Origin: Trichococcus shcherbakoviae
GTDB taxonomy: Bacteria > Bacillota > Bacilli > Lactobacillales > Aerococcaceae
Length of the DNA stretch: 64,000 bases
Direction: 5' to 3'
Assembly: GCF_963666195.1 (NCBI RefSeq)
Contig: NZ_OY762653.1
Span: 1,550,001 to 1,614,000 of the forward strand
Below are positions 18,739 through 28,241 of this stretch, piece by piece (the stretch's first letter is position 1; the number at the start of each line of letters is the position of its first letter). The notes below the pieces were generated by a model, which worked only from the letters and a program-made list of their open reading frames with translations, was not told the DNA's origin and ran no database searches. Both the position numbers and the translations under genes were made by a program.

Positions 18739-18758
18739 ATATCTCGAATTAGGAATAT
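18739..18758 (+). promoter_or_regulatory. MhqR-like operator before the ring-cleaving dioxygenase
   Basis: Imperfect palindrome ATATCTCGAA TTAGGAATAT. The left half matches the ATCTCGAATT half of the quinone-responsive MhqR box of B. subtilis; the right half is degenerate. It overlaps a possible -10 (TATATC) that follows TTGCTG at 17 bp. Confidence 0.5.
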
Positions 18759-18795
18759 ACGAAACAGAATGCACAATGAAATGAGGAACTGATCC

Positions 18796-19785
18796 ATGAA
18801 CACATTAAGAGGAATCCACCACGTCACCGCCATCACAAGCAGTGCTGAAAAAAATTATGCCTTCTTCACGAACATCCTGGGCATGCGCTTGGTCAAAAAA
18901 ACCGTCAACCAGGACGACATCCAGACCTATCACCTTTTCTTCGCCGATGACCGCGGCAGTGCCGGCACCGACATAACTTTCTTCGATTTCCCGGGCATCC
19001 CGAAAGCCGTCAGGGGGACCAACGAAATCTTCAAGACCGGCCTGCGCGTCCCTTCGGATGAAGCCCTAAACTATTGGGTAAAACGTTTCGACAAATACAA
19101 TGTCAAACATTCCGGCATTTACGAGCAGTTCGGCCGTCGGGTGATCGACTTCCAGGACTTTGATGAGCAGCTCTATCAGTTGGTTTCCGATGAGGCTGAT
19201 ACCGGCGTGGCTCCCGGCATCCCTTGGCAAAAAGGCCCTGTTCCCAATGAATACGGCATCCGCGGCTTGGGACCGATTTTCGTCCGCATCGCTGACTTCA
19301 ATTTCTACAGGCAAGTGTTGGAGACTGTCCTAGGCTTCCGCCACGTTGCTTCCGAAGGCGAAACCCATCTCTTCGAAGTGGGCGAAGGCGGAAACGGCGG
19401 CCGCATGATCGTGGAGCACAACGCTTCGATGGGCCAAGCCCAGCAAGGTTTCGGCAGCGTCCACCACATGGCCTTCCGCGTGAAGGACCGCAAAGAACTG
19501 GAAGACTGGATCGCGCATATGGGATCCTACCGCTTCCCGATCTCCGGCTATGTCGACCGCTTCTACTTCGAATCGCTCTACGCCAACATCGCCCAAGGCA
19601 TCCTGTTAGAATTTGCGACGGACGGCCCCGGATTCATCGATGATGAAGAGCCCTACGAGACATTGGGCGAACGCTTGGCCTTGCCGCCGAAATTCCGCAA
19701 CAATCGCGAAGAAATCGAAGGCTTGGTCCGCCAATTCGACACCGTCCGCAGCACGAAGACTTTCGAAAAAGAATATTTGGACTGA
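18796..19785 (+). CDS. mhqO: VOC-family ring-cleaving dioxygenase, MhqO/MhqA-like
   Basis: 329 residues built of two vicinal-oxygen-chelate modules. Module 1 starts LRGIHHVTAITSSAEKNYAFF (metal-ligand His near residue 9); module 2 includes GFGSVHHMAFRVKD and ILLEFATDGPGF, supplying another His and the Glu ligand. Homologues in B. subtilis (MhqA, MhqE, MhqO) are induced by hydroquinones and catechols and are thought to open or detoxify them. The upstream sequence has a half-perfect MhqR box, supporting quinone control. GAGGAAC precedes the ATG. Monocistronic, ended by a bidirectional terminator. Confidence 0.87.
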   Translation: MNTLRGIHHVTAITSSAEKNYAFFTNILGMRLVKKTVNQDDIQTYHLFFADDRGSAGTDITFFDFPGIPKAVRGTNEIFKTGLRVPSDEALNYWVKRFDKYNVKHSGIYEQFGRRVIDFQDFDEQLYQLVSDEADTGVAPGIPWQKGPVPNEYGIRGLGPIFVRIADFNFYRQVLETVLGFRHVASEGETHLFEVGEGGNGGRMIVEHNASMGQAQQGFGSVHHMAFRVKDRKELEDWIAHMGSYRFPISGYVDRFYFESLYANIAQGILLEFATDGPGFIDDEEPYETLGERLALPPKFRNNREEIEGLVRQFDTVRSTKTFEKEYLD

Positions 19786-19788
19786 GAA

Positions 19789-19838
19789 CAAAAAGCAGGA
19801 GCCGCCTCGAATCAACGAGACAACTCCTGCTTTTTTTG
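19789..19838. terminator. Bidirectional terminator between mhqO and aga
   Basis: CAAAAAGCAGGAG / CTCCTGCTTTTTTTG arms with an inner CTCG/CGAG stem; T runs on both strands. Confidence 0.88.
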
Positions 19839-19851
19839 CGTCTTAAACAGA

Positions 19852-22050
19852 TTATGCTTCCTTCAGCACCAGACAAACACTCTGATAATCCCCCTGCAGG
19901 GCATCCTTCAGGTAGAGCCCTCGGTTCATCAGCTCATCCCCGCCGATTGCCCCTTCATACCCGCTGACGGTGTAGAATTTAACAGGGTCCAAGCCTTTGA
20001 AAAGCACTTTTTTCTTCTTCAGGTTGGCCCGATCGAGGACGCGGTAGTAGAAATAAAGCGCCTCATCCTGTTCCGGACTGACGAAGATCCAAGCCGCTTC
20101 GTTCTGCGTTTCGAAAGGACTGAGGATGCGATGGAAGACACCGTATTGGACGAGCTTGCGGTGTTCCTTGTAGAAGCTGATCTGCTCCTTCATCTCCTGC
20201 TTCTCGGCTTCGGAAAGCGTCGTGACGTCGAGTTCGTAGCCAAGATTGCCGGCCATCGCCACATCCCCGCGCATCTTCATCGAAGCCTTACGGTGCGTCT
20301 GATGATTCGGGATAGCTGAGACGTGCGAACCCATGCTCGAAATCGGCATGACAAGGCTGGTGCCGTATTGGATTTCCAGTCTCGCCACCGCATCGGTATT
20401 GTCACTGGTCCAAGTCTGCGGCATATAGTAAAGGATACCTGGGTCGAAGCGTCCGCCACCGCCTGAGCAGCTTTCGAAGAGAATCTGCGGATATTTCGTC
20501 ACCAGTGCCTCCATCACTTCATAAAGACCCAGCATGTACTTGTGCAGCACTTCCCCCGGCAATGCGCCTGGAGCCGCCGTACCGATTTCGGTCATGTTGC
20601 GGTTATAGTCCCATTTGATGTAGTCGACCGGGACGTCATCCAGTATCGCCATCATCTGCGCCAGGATGTTGTCGCGGACTTCCTTGCGGCTGAAGTCGAT
20701 CACGTATTGGCTGCGGCTGAGCGATTTTTCCCGGCCTGGCGTATGGATGCACCAATCCGGATAGGCGCGGAAAAGTTCGCTGTCCTCGGAAATCATTTCC
20801 GGTTCGAACCAAAGCCCGAACAGCATCCCTTTCGCCTTGATGTTCTCCGCGAGCTGCTTCAAGCCGGACGGCAATTTCGCGGTATGGACATGCCAATCAC
20901 CCAACGAAGAGTAGTCATCGTCACGTTTGCCGAACCAACCATCGTCCAGCACGAACAGTTCGATCCCCAAAGTGGATGCTTCATCGGCCATCGCTTCGAT
21001 TTTGTCAGCTGTGAAATCGAAGTAGGTGCCTTCCCAGTTGTTGATCAGGACCGGTCGCTCCGCAAATTGATGTTGCCCGCGAATCAGATGTTTCTGGTAG
21101 AACGGATGCAGCGTCTGCGATAGGCCATTCAACCCGTTTTCGCTGTATACCAATACGACTTCCGGTGTCTGGAACGCCTCTCCAACAGGTAAATGCCATT
21201 GGAAGTGGGTTGGATTGATGCCCATCTGGACGCGTGTCTGCGCGTAAGTATCGACTTCGACATTAGCTCGGAATTCGCCGCTGTAGACGAAATGGAAACC
21301 GTAGACCGCTCCCTGGTCTTCCGTCGCCATTTTCTCGGCCAACGCCACAAAGGGTTGATAGGCGTGACTGGTAGTGCCACGCTTACTGTCAAGCGTGTGG
21401 ATGCCGCGGACAAGTGGGGTACGCACAATTTGGCGTTCCCTTCCCCAAGCACCCGGCAACTGGATCATGTCAAAATCAGCATCCGGAAAATCGATGGACA
21501 TGCTCAACGCTTTGTTCAGATGGATGTCTTCAGCTCCATTGTTGCGGAAACTTGCTGAACGTGTCAGTACCGGATAGTCGCGGAACAAGGTGTAGCTCAG
21601 AACGACTTCGACTTTTGTGACGGTATCTTCCATCGTCAGCAGCAAGGTTTCCGCCGGCTCTTCTTTTGTTTCGTAAGTATGCGGCAAGCCTTGCAATGGC
21701 TGTTTGCCGGTTACGATTTCATGGCTCTTATAAGTCAGCAGGCTGACAGTCGTTTGATCCGGATACAGGCACTCGAATGCTGATTCGCGGAAATCGCCAC
21801 TGCCATTCCCCGGAAATTCCTGTGGCAAGGTCGCAAGCGAAAACACACGGCCGGGCACCTCGAACGGATTGGGCGCAAAGGCATTGTCTTGGCGCGGATA
21901 GTCAGCCACTTGCGAAAAACTGTTGAGCCGCTTTCCCCAATACTGATGGGACACATATTTTTCTTCTTCCAGTGCGATCACATAGCTCACTGATTCGTTC
22001 TGTAAATGAAAATATTTTTTTGTTTCATCAAATGTTATCGTCACAGTCAT
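19852..22050 (-). CDS. aga: Alpha-galactosidase, GH36
   Basis: About 732-residue alpha-galactosidase that removes galactose from raffinose, melibiose and stachyose. N-terminal beta-sandwich, central barrel with FVLDDGWFG, nucleophile Asp in YIKWDYNRN (residue about 482), CSGGGGRFD, and acid/base Asp in TSDNTDA (about 551). No signal peptide, so intracellular. The start is uncertain among GTG 22053, ATG 22050 and GTG 22044, all just after AAGGAG; ATG is chosen though spacing favours the last. Final gene of the msm operon, 22 bp after gtfA. Confidence 0.94.
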   Translation of the reverse strand: MTVTITFDETKKYFHLQNESVSYVIALEEEKYVSHQYWGKRLNSFSQVADYPRQDNAFAPNPFEVPGRVFSLATLPQEFPGNGSGDFRESAFECLYPDQTTVSLLTYKSHEIVTGKQPLQGLPHTYETKEEPAETLLLTMEDTVTKVEVVLSYTLFRDYPVLTRSASFRNNGAEDIHLNKALSMSIDFPDADFDMIQLPGAWGRERQIVRTPLVRGIHTLDSKRGTTSHAYQPFVALAEKMATEDQGAVYGFHFVYSGEFRANVEVDTYAQTRVQMGINPTHFQWHLPVGEAFQTPEVVLVYSENGLNGLSQTLHPFYQKHLIRGQHQFAERPVLINNWEGTYFDFTADKIEAMADEASTLGIELFVLDDGWFGKRDDDYSSLGDWHVHTAKLPSGLKQLAENIKAKGMLFGLWFEPEMISEDSELFRAYPDWCIHTPGREKSLSRSQYVIDFSRKEVRDNILAQMMAILDDVPVDYIKWDYNRNMTEIGTAAPGALPGEVLHKYMLGLYEVMEALVTKYPQILFESCSGGGGRFDPGILYYMPQTWTSDNTDAVARLEIQYGTSLVMPISSMGSHVSAIPNHQTHRKASMKMRGDVAMAGNLGYELDVTTLSEAEKQEMKEQISFYKEHRKLVQYGVFHRILSPFETQNEAAWIFVSPEQDEALYFYYRVLDRANLKKKKVLFKGLDPVKFYTVSGYEGAIGGDELMNRGLYLKDALQGDYQSVCLVLKEA

Positions 22051-22074
22051 CACTCCTTGGCTCTCTTCATTTTT

Positions 22075-23514
22075 CTAAAATATTTGTTCATCTCCTGCCG
22101 CAGTGCGGTGTAGGATCGAGAATTTGTTCGTAGGCAGGTCGACCGTCAGACTGGCCGATTCTTCGGCAGTGACCCACGTCAAAGTGAAGGCACCTTCGTC
22201 GAGCATCGTTATCTCCAAGTCGCCATCGAACGCTTTGGCCGTGTTGCGGAAAGCCAGCAAGCGGAACAGATCTTTTACGACCGGACGCTCGATTTCTTGA
22301 TTGATTTCATCCAGGCTATAGTAGTGACGGTTGATGTTGCGGCCTTCTTTGCTGTTCTCCAGCAGTTCCAGATCGTTTTCGCCGGCCAGCAAGCCCACGT
22401 AATAGATCTGCGGAATGCCCGGCGTGAAGCACTGGATCGCCCGCGCCAACAGATAGGCGGCATCATTGTTGCCCAAAGCCGAATAGTAGGTGCAGTTGAT
22501 CTGATAGATGTCCAGGTTGTTGTAGGCTTCCGAGCTGTAGATCCGCTTCAGGTTGGCGCCCTTTTCATAAAGGGCTTCAACAGCGAAATCCACTTCTTCC
22601 TGGGTAAGCAGATCCTTCACGTCGACGACACCGATGCCGTCATGCGTATCCAAGGTCGTGAACTGGTTGCGCGGGCAGATCTCCAGCCAGTGCAACAGCT
22701 TCTCTGCTTTTCCGCTGTAAAGGGCATGCAGCACCAGCATCGGCAAAGCGAAATCATAGACCGGGTAGCCTTTTTCTGCAATTTTTTGTTGGATCGTATA
22801 ATGCTCATGGATTTCGGGAAGGACCGTCACACCATAGGGCTTCAAGATTTCCACTGCGTATTCCAGCATCTCCCAAATTTCGGGTTCTACGAAGAAGCAG
22901 TTCGTATCCAATTCCTTGATGGCATAGGCGAATGCATCCAGGCGGATGATCGAAGCTCCTTTATCCGCCAAGAAACTAAGCGTATCCTTGATGAACTGGC
23001 GCGTCGCTTCGGTCTTCACGTTCAGATCGATCTGCTCTTCCGAGAACGTGCACCAGACTTTTTCCGATGTGCCGTCTTTGAAGTGAGCATCCACGAAAGG
23101 CGCTTTGGGTTTACGTTTGTAGATCAGATCGATGTCCGCTTCAGTCGGTCGGTTCTCCGGCCAATAGTCGTTGTAGCGGATAAAGTAGTCCTTGTAAGGG
23201 GACGCGTCCTTTTTCTCAAGGAAATCCAAATAATAAGGCGATTGCGCGGAAATATGGTTCAGCATGAATTCATACATCATGTAGTATTTTTCGCTGATGC
23301 GCTTGATGTCCCCCCAGCCGCCGAACCGTTCGTCGACTTTGGTGTAGTCCATCGGCGAAAAGCCGCGGTCTCCCGATGATGGGAAGAACGGCAGGATATG
23401 CACGCCGCCGACGACCCCTTTCAGATGGGTATCCAGTACATGTTCCAGGTCCTTCAGGTTATTTCCCAGACTGTCCGGATAGGTGATCAGCATTGCTTCG
23501 TTTTTTATCTTCAT
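22075..23514 (-). CDS. gtfA: Sucrose phosphorylase, GH13_18
   Basis: 479-residue phosphorylase that splits sucrose with phosphate into glucose-1-phosphate and fructose. Catalytic residues by family pattern: Asp193 in IRLDAFAYA, Glu234 in VLPEIHEH and Asp292 in LDTHDGIG. In the S. mutans msm operon gtfA likewise follows the permeases and handles sucrose freed from raffinose by Aga. Sucrose-6-phosphate phosphorylase activity of near relatives cannot be excluded from sequence alone, although an ABC importer would deliver unphosphorylated sugar. TGAGGTAAC precedes the ATG. Confidence 0.92.
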   Translation of the reverse strand: MKIKNEAMLITYPDSLGNNLKDLEHVLDTHLKGVVGGVHILPFFPSSGDRGFSPMDYTKVDERFGGWGDIKRISEKYYMMYEFMLNHISAQSPYYLDFLEKKDASPYKDYFIRYNDYWPENRPTEADIDLIYKRKPKAPFVDAHFKDGTSEKVWCTFSEEQIDLNVKTEATRQFIKDTLSFLADKGASIIRLDAFAYAIKELDTNCFFVEPEIWEMLEYAVEILKPYGVTVLPEIHEHYTIQQKIAEKGYPVYDFALPMLVLHALYSGKAEKLLHWLEICPRNQFTTLDTHDGIGVVDVKDLLTQEEVDFAVEALYEKGANLKRIYSSEAYNNLDIYQINCTYYSALGNNDAAYLLARAIQCFTPGIPQIYYVGLLAGENDLELLENSKEGRNINRHYYSLDEINQEIERPVVKDLFRLLAFRNTAKAFDGDLEITMLDEGAFTLTWVTAEESASLTVDLPTNKFSILHRTAAGDEQIF

Positions 23515-23564
23515 TACAGTTACCTCATTCTCAAATATCGTTAAATTGCGTTCCGCTTTTCTGT

Positions 23565-24389
23565 TTACTTCCCGCCGGTTGTGGCGATGCCTTCGATGAA
23601 TTGTTTTTGGAATATGATGTACAGGATGACCATCGGAATGATCGCGATGACTGATCCGGCCATCAATTGCGGATAATTAGTCGAGAATTGCCCTTGCAGG
23701 CTGGCCAACCCGGCTGATAGCGTCATTTTATCCTGAGACATGTTGACGACCAAAGGCCACATCAGATCCTTGAAAGCGAACAGCGATGTGAAGATGCCCA
23801 GAGCAATCAATCCGGAACGGGCCAATGGCATATAGATACGGTAGAACACTTGCCAAGTAGTCGCGCCATCGATCGTGGCGGCTTCCATCAGTTCATCAGG
23901 TAATTTTATGAAGAACTGACGCAGCAGGAACGTTCCGAAAGCGGAGACGATGCCTGGGATGACCAAAGCTGGGATTGAGTTCAAAAGACCCAGATTCTGG
24001 ACCAATAAATATTGCGGCGTCAGATAGATCTGCGCAGGGATCATCATCTGTGTCAGGACGATACCGAAAAACAGATTTTTTCCGGGAAAATCCAGTTTCG
24101 CAACCGCAAAGGCCGCCATGGCGCTGAAGAGCGTCGAAGTCAACACCCTGAAGACAATCATCAAACCGGTGTTGATGTAAAAACTGACGAACGGCAAGGA
24201 ATTCCATACCGCTTTGTAGTTCTCGATCTGGAATACTTCCGGGAAAATTTGCGGTGGTATCTGCGTAGATTCGCTGATTGTTTTACCTGAGGTCAAGACC
24301 ATCCATAAGAACGGCACGACCATCAGCAAAGATCCGATGATCAGCACGATGTGGATCAGTGCTGTCGTTTTATTCATTTTTGTCTGCAT
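23565..24389 (-). CDS. msmG: Sugar ABC transporter permease MsmG
   Basis: 274-residue MalG-type inner permease with six predicted helices. The EAA loop interacting with the ATPase is ELMEAATIDGATTWQVFYRIYMPLARSG. It pairs with MsmF to form the channel. Start ATG preceded by TAGGAGTG, 12 bp after msmF; same operon. Confidence 0.92.
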   Translation of the reverse strand: MQTKMNKTTALIHIVLIIGSLLMVVPFLWMVLTSGKTISESTQIPPQIFPEVFQIENYKAVWNSLPFVSFYINTGLMIVFRVLTSTLFSAMAAFAVAKLDFPGKNLFFGIVLTQMMIPAQIYLTPQYLLVQNLGLLNSIPALVIPGIVSAFGTFLLRQFFIKLPDELMEAATIDGATTWQVFYRIYMPLARSGLIALGIFTSLFAFKDLMWPLVVNMSQDKMTLSAGLASLQGQFSTNYPQLMAGSVIAIIPMVILYIIFQKQFIEGIATTGGK

Positions 24390-24401
24390 GTTTATTCACT
24401 C

Positions 24402-25343
24402 CTAGTCGTAGGTGACCCATTTTTTCTGTGCCAGCAGCTGGATGCCGGTGATCGCCATGATGATCAGCACCAACGAGATGGCGATAGCCGAACCGTAACC
24501 TTTATCGTTGAGCACGAACGATTCATTGAAGAACATGTATACTAATGATTGCGTGCTCTTCAGCGCCAAGTTCGTGCGGTCGAACATCATGAAGATGATA
24601 TCGAACACCTGCAGCGCACCGATGACACTCGTCACCGAAACGAAAAACAGTTGCGGCGACAGCAATGGCAGCGTGATCGAGAAAAATTGTTTCAACGGTC
24701 CGGCACCGTCAACGACAGCCGCCTCATAATATTCTTTAGGTATTTCCTTCAGCCCTGCCAACAACAAGATTATGTTGTAGCCGACATTCGTCCAGATGCC
24801 GACGATGATGATCGACCAGATCGCCACTTCCGGATCGGTGATCCATAAGATATTTCCGGAATAACCGAGTTTATCAAGCACTGCATTCAGCAAGCCGTAT
24901 TCCGAGTTGAACAGCCAGCGCCAAACCATGGCTACGGCAGCAGGAGCTGCAATCATCGGCAAGAAGAAGATCGTCCGGTACAATCCGACCGCTTTTATCT
25001 TTGTATTCATCAATACCGCAAAGAACAGCGACAGGATGATGGTGATAGGTACTTGGATCCCGGCGTAGAAAAAAGTATTCTTCAACGATTGCCAAAATTC
25101 AGGATCTTGCAGCATTTTCAGATAATTGTCCAGCCCGACGAAGGTCGACGTGCCGAACGTGCTCACGCTCTGGAAACTCATGTACAGCGATTGGAACAAC
25201 GGGATGACATTCAGGATCAAAAGCCCGATCAAGGTCGGAGCGATGAAAAACCAGCCCCATAACGCCATTTTTCTTTTACGTTGCGCAGGTGTCACCGTAC
25301 CTACCGTTTTTTCTTTAGGGATTGCTACATCCGATTTCATCAT
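24402..25343 (-). CDS. msmF: Sugar ABC transporter permease MsmF
   Basis: 313-residue MalF-type permease, six helices after a charged N-terminal tail (VAIPKEKTVGTVTPAQRKRKMALWG). EAA loop: EYYEAAVVDGAGPLKQFFSITLPLLSP. AGAGGTGA stands before two consecutive ATG codons. Separated from msmE by a hairpin that probably lowers permease expression relative to the binding protein. Confidence 0.92.
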   Translation of the reverse strand: MMKSDVAIPKEKTVGTVTPAQRKRKMALWGWFFIAPTLIGLLILNVIPLFQSLYMSFQSVSTFGTSTFVGLDNYLKMLQDPEFWQSLKNTFFYAGIQVPITIILSLFFAVLMNTKIKAVGLYRTIFFLPMIAAPAAVAMVWRWLFNSEYGLLNAVLDKLGYSGNILWITDPEVAIWSIIIVGIWTNVGYNIILLLAGLKEIPKEYYEAAVVDGAGPLKQFFSITLPLLSPQLFFVSVTSVIGALQVFDIIFMMFDRTNLALKSTQSLVYMFFNESFVLNDKGYGSAIAISLVLIIMAITGIQLLAQKKWVTYD

Positions 25344-25361
25344 AGTTCACCTCTATATATT

Positions 25362-25399
25362 GAAAGCCACTTATGGGAGCATTCCCGTAAGCGGCCTTC
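25362..25399 (-). terminator. Attenuating hairpin between msmE and msmF
   Basis: GAAAGCCACTTATGGGA / TCCCGTAAGCGGCCTTC, nearly full pairing with G-U pairs on the minus strand, and no strong T run after it. Hairpins in this position in binding-protein operons usually stabilise upstream mRNA and reduce read-through. Confidence 0.6.
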
Positions 25400-25407
25400 T
25401 ATTTTTG

Positions 25408-26682
25408 TTATTTTTCGTTCGCCAAGACTTCTTCAACACCTGTGACGATGTCTGCAGCGACTTCTTTAACAGTAGCTTTACCGTCAAATACCGGCATCAA
25501 AGCATTGTTTTCGACATCTTCCCAACGAGCTGTTTCTGCTGAGTAAGGCTTGATGTAAGCATTTTCCATTTGGTCCACATAGACTTGCATATTGAATTGG
25601 CTGTATGCTTTTAGGAATGTCTCTTCAGTTCCTTCATAAGCCGGGATAGCTGCGCCGTTCTCGCCTTGCAGACGCATCGCTTCTTCTGTTCCCAGGAATT
25701 CAACGAATTTCAGGGCTGCTTCTTCATTTTCAGTTGAAGCTGCAACGGAGTTCGCCAAGCCATTGAATATTGTTGCTGCTTGTTTGCCTTGCGGTAATGG
25801 CGCTACATCGGCATTGGCAGCCGTATAGTCATTGTTGGCCATCTCTCCTGTCATCCAAGAGCCGAAGAAGCCCATTGCACCGCGTCCTGATTGGAAGAAG
25901 GATAAGTTTGTGTTTTCAGCAAATTGGCTTTGTGTCGGCGAAACGCCATGTTTTACGCTCAGATCCGCATACCATTGCACGGCTTCGATCGTTTCATCCA
26001 AGCGGAAGCCGGATTCAGTCTTGTCATCGGACAATACGTAGCCACCATTTTGGAAGATGAAGTTGTGGTAGCCTTCTTGTCTGTTCAAAGGAGCCAGGAT
26101 ACCGTATACGCCGTTGTCAGGATCGTTCAGCTTCTGAGCGGCTTCCAGCATTGTGTCCCAAGTCCAGGTTTCATCCGGATAGGCAACGCCTGCCGCATCA
26201 AACAACGTTTTGTTGTACCATAACCCAATCGTATCGTAATCTTTCGGGATGCCGTAGACTGCCTCGTCAGCAGAATACAATTCGACCAATTCTTCCGGGA
26301 AATGATCTAATGAAGTCACTTCGCTGTTTGCGTAGGTTTCCGACAAATCCATCAGGACGCCGCCTGTAGCATATTTCGCGATTTCGTTGGAATGCATCCA
26401 GAATACATCCGGCATGCTGTCTCCTTTTGCGCCCGCTTCCAATTTGGTCCAGTATTGATCCCAAGGTGTCACTTCAACCTTTACGTCTATGCCTGGGTTA
26501 TCCGCTTCGAATGCTTCTGCGATCGCTTCCATTCCCGGTTGTTGGATTTTGTCCCAGATGCTGTAAGTGATGGTCACATCACCGGAACCGGCTTCTCCAT
26601 CGGAACCGTTTCCGCATGCACCTAAAACAAGTCCTGATAACAATACTGTAGCCAATGATACTTTCTTCCAATTCTTTAACAT
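25408..26682 (-). CDS. msmE: Sugar-binding lipoprotein MsmE
   Basis: 424-residue extracellular solute-binding protein (family 1). Signal peptide with lipobox LVLGAC, modified Cys at residue 23, then a Gly/Ser/Asp linker (GNGSDGEAGSGD). Typical SBP_1 segments include YGIPKDYDTIGLWYNKTLFDAAG and GRGAMGFFGSWMTGEM. Delivers alpha-galactosides to MsmFG; the exact ligand is inferred from the Aga/GtfA neighbours. First gene of the operon; a cre site lies about 105 bp upstream. Confidence 0.92.
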   Translation of the reverse strand: MLKNWKKVSLATVLLSGLVLGACGNGSDGEAGSGDVTITYSIWDKIQQPGMEAIAEAFEADNPGIDVKVEVTPWDQYWTKLEAGAKGDSMPDVFWMHSNEIAKYATGGVLMDLSETYANSEVTSLDHFPEELVELYSADEAVYGIPKDYDTIGLWYNKTLFDAAGVAYPDETWTWDTMLEAAQKLNDPDNGVYGILAPLNRQEGYHNFIFQNGGYVLSDDKTESGFRLDETIEAVQWYADLSVKHGVSPTQSQFAENTNLSFFQSGRGAMGFFGSWMTGEMANNDYTAANADVAPLPQGKQAATIFNGLANSVAASTENEEAALKFVEFLGTEEAMRLQGENGAAIPAYEGTEETFLKAYSQFNMQVYVDQMENAYIKPYSAETARWEDVENNALMPVFDGKATVKEVAADIVTGVEEVLANEK

Positions 26683-26786
26683 CTCTTCTCCACCTTTTCT
26701 TTTATCTATAAAATTGTATACTCGAAAACCAAGAAACTATTGAGCCATAGAGAAATTGCACCTGAACCATTCAAAATCAATCGTTT

Positions 26787-26800
26787 TGCAAACGTTTACT
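26787..26800. promoter_or_regulatory. Catabolite-response element (cre) upstream of msmE
   Basis: TGCAAACGTTTACT fits TGWAARCGYTWWCW with one deviation (C at the third position). It implies CcpA repression of the msm operon by preferred sugars. The remaining 457-bp gap 26683-27139 holds the msmE promoter (possible -10 TATACA/TACAAT near 26712-26720, weak -35) and an msmR terminator; no gene seen. Confidence 0.7.
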
Positions 26801-27063
26801 TGTTTTGATGTCATAATAATACCAAATACAGGAGAGGGCTGATAGATATTCAGCCGTACAAAAACATACATTTTTGTTGATTACTAAAAACTATCGATAA
26901 ATACTATACAGGCACCGAGCTATACAGCAATCCTTCCCGGCTTTCCCACTCCTTTCGTTTCTGGTAGCTGACTTGTTTTAAATTATAGGCACTTGAAAGC
27001 GTATACCATATAGTGCAATGTTTTACATATCAGTCAAAATGTTGGATGCCGAACGCACAAATA

Positions 27064-27120
27064 AGACCGGACCTGCCGGAATCGACGCAACATCGTTCCA
27101 AGCGGCCCGGACTTTTTTTA
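27064..27120 (-). terminator. Probable terminator of msmR
   Basis: Imperfect stem between GACCGGACCTGCCGGAA and TTCCAAGCGGCCCGGAC, 20 bp past the msmR stop codon. On the minus strand it continues GTCTTATTTG, a short U tail. Confidence 0.45.
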
Positions 27121-27139
27121 TCCTACTTGCCTGATTGCC

Positions 27140-27976
27140 TTATTTGGTTTTGACTTTTTTGACGTAAGCCCTTGGTGACAGTTGCATCTTGCTTTTGAAG
27201 ATGCGCGTGAAACTCAAAGGATTCTGATAGCCGACCTTTTCGGCGATTTCAGCGATGCTGAGGTCCGTCGTTTCCAGGTACTCCCGGCTTTTCTGGATGC
27301 GGAAATCAATCAGATACTCATGCGGTGTCCGGTTTGTCGTTTTATGGAAAACGGCGGTCAAATAAGAGTCATTCAGAGACAATTCCTGGCTGATGTCGCC
27401 GATCCGAAATTCGCTGTCCTGATACCTGTCTTTGATGATTTCGATGGCCCTTTTCGTGTATTCGACACCTTTATTGATTTTCTCGATTTGTTTGATTTCA
27501 GTGCCATCCAGGTCATGTGCCAGCATGCTCAAAAAGAGGTACAGCTGCCCTTGCAGACGCAGCCGGGACAACGTATCGAACGGATTAGCCGCCATGATTT
27601 CCTGCAGCATTGCCTTCACTTGCCCGAAGTTCTTCACGTTCCCTACCGGATGCGAAACCTGGAAACCGATGGCCGTCAGTAATGCTTCCAGATGCTCGCC
27701 CTTCATGCCGATCCAGTAATATTCCCAAGGATTCTCTTCATCCGCTTGATAATAGGTCATTACGTTCGGATAGATGATGAAGAATTGGCCTTCCTTCAGA
27801 TTGAACCGGCTGTTGCCGATCTCGAAGTAGCCCTTTCCCTTCATAATGATATGGATCAAAAAATATTCCCGGACGGTCGGCCCGAAACTGTGGTTGGGAG
27901 CGCACTCCTCTTTTCCTTTGGTTGTGTAATAAAGGTCCTTATAATAGATTTCTTCCTTGAAAAAATCCTCATCCAT
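27140..27976 (-). CDS. msmR: AraC-family regulator of the msm operon
   Basis: About 278 residues: N-terminal AraC cupin (AraC_binding) with GKGYFEIGNSRFNLKEGQFFIIYP, then two C-terminal helix-turn-helix motifs (IGDISQELSLNDSYLTAVFHK and IAEIAEKVGYQNPLSFTRIFK). By position and homology it activates msmEFG-gtfA-aga when raffinose or melibiose is present. GAGGTG supports ATG 27976; the frame continues to a GTG at 27985. Unlike some streptococci it lies on the same strand as the operon and is separated by a terminator-like hairpin and a 457-bp gap. Confidence 0.88.
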   Translation of the reverse strand: MDEDFFKEEIYYKDLYYTTKGKEECAPNHSFGPTVREYFLIHIIMKGKGYFEIGNSRFNLKEGQFFIIYPNVMTYYQADEENPWEYYWIGMKGEHLEALLTAIGFQVSHPVGNVKNFGQVKAMLQEIMAANPFDTLSRLRLQGQLYLFLSMLAHDLDGTEIKQIEKINKGVEYTKRAIEIIKDRYQDSEFRIGDISQELSLNDSYLTAVFHKTTNRTPHEYLIDFRIQKSREYLETTDLSIAEIAEKVGYQNPLSFTRIFKSKMQLSPRAYVKKVKTK

Positions 27977-28172
27977 TTTCATCACCTCGGTCCTTGTTTC
28001 CTTTTGTATCTACTGTTCCCATTATAGAATGGTCTCCCTGCTATAGCAAACCCGCTCTTTTAGCGTATGTGTCAATCTTTTCTATGCAAAGTTCAGAAAC
28101 CTTACTTGTAGTGCCAATTTGAAATTGTTTTAATATTGTCCCTGAAGCTTTGGCGCGCGTCGCTTGCCCTTC

Positions 28173-28223
28173 CCTCCGGGAATACAGTGAATCAAAAAGC
28201 GTAATTCACTGTATTCCCGGAGG
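28173..28223. repeat. Perfect 20-bp inverted repeat inside the IS
   Basis: Arms 28173-28192 and 28204-28223 (begin CCTCCGGGAATACAGTG) are perfectly complementary with an 11-base loop. It lies 18 bp past the transposase stop. On the minus strand no T run follows, so it may block transcription or translation entering the IS rather than terminate. Confidence 0.8.
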
Positions 28224-28241
28224 ATTTGAAGAAAATTCTGA

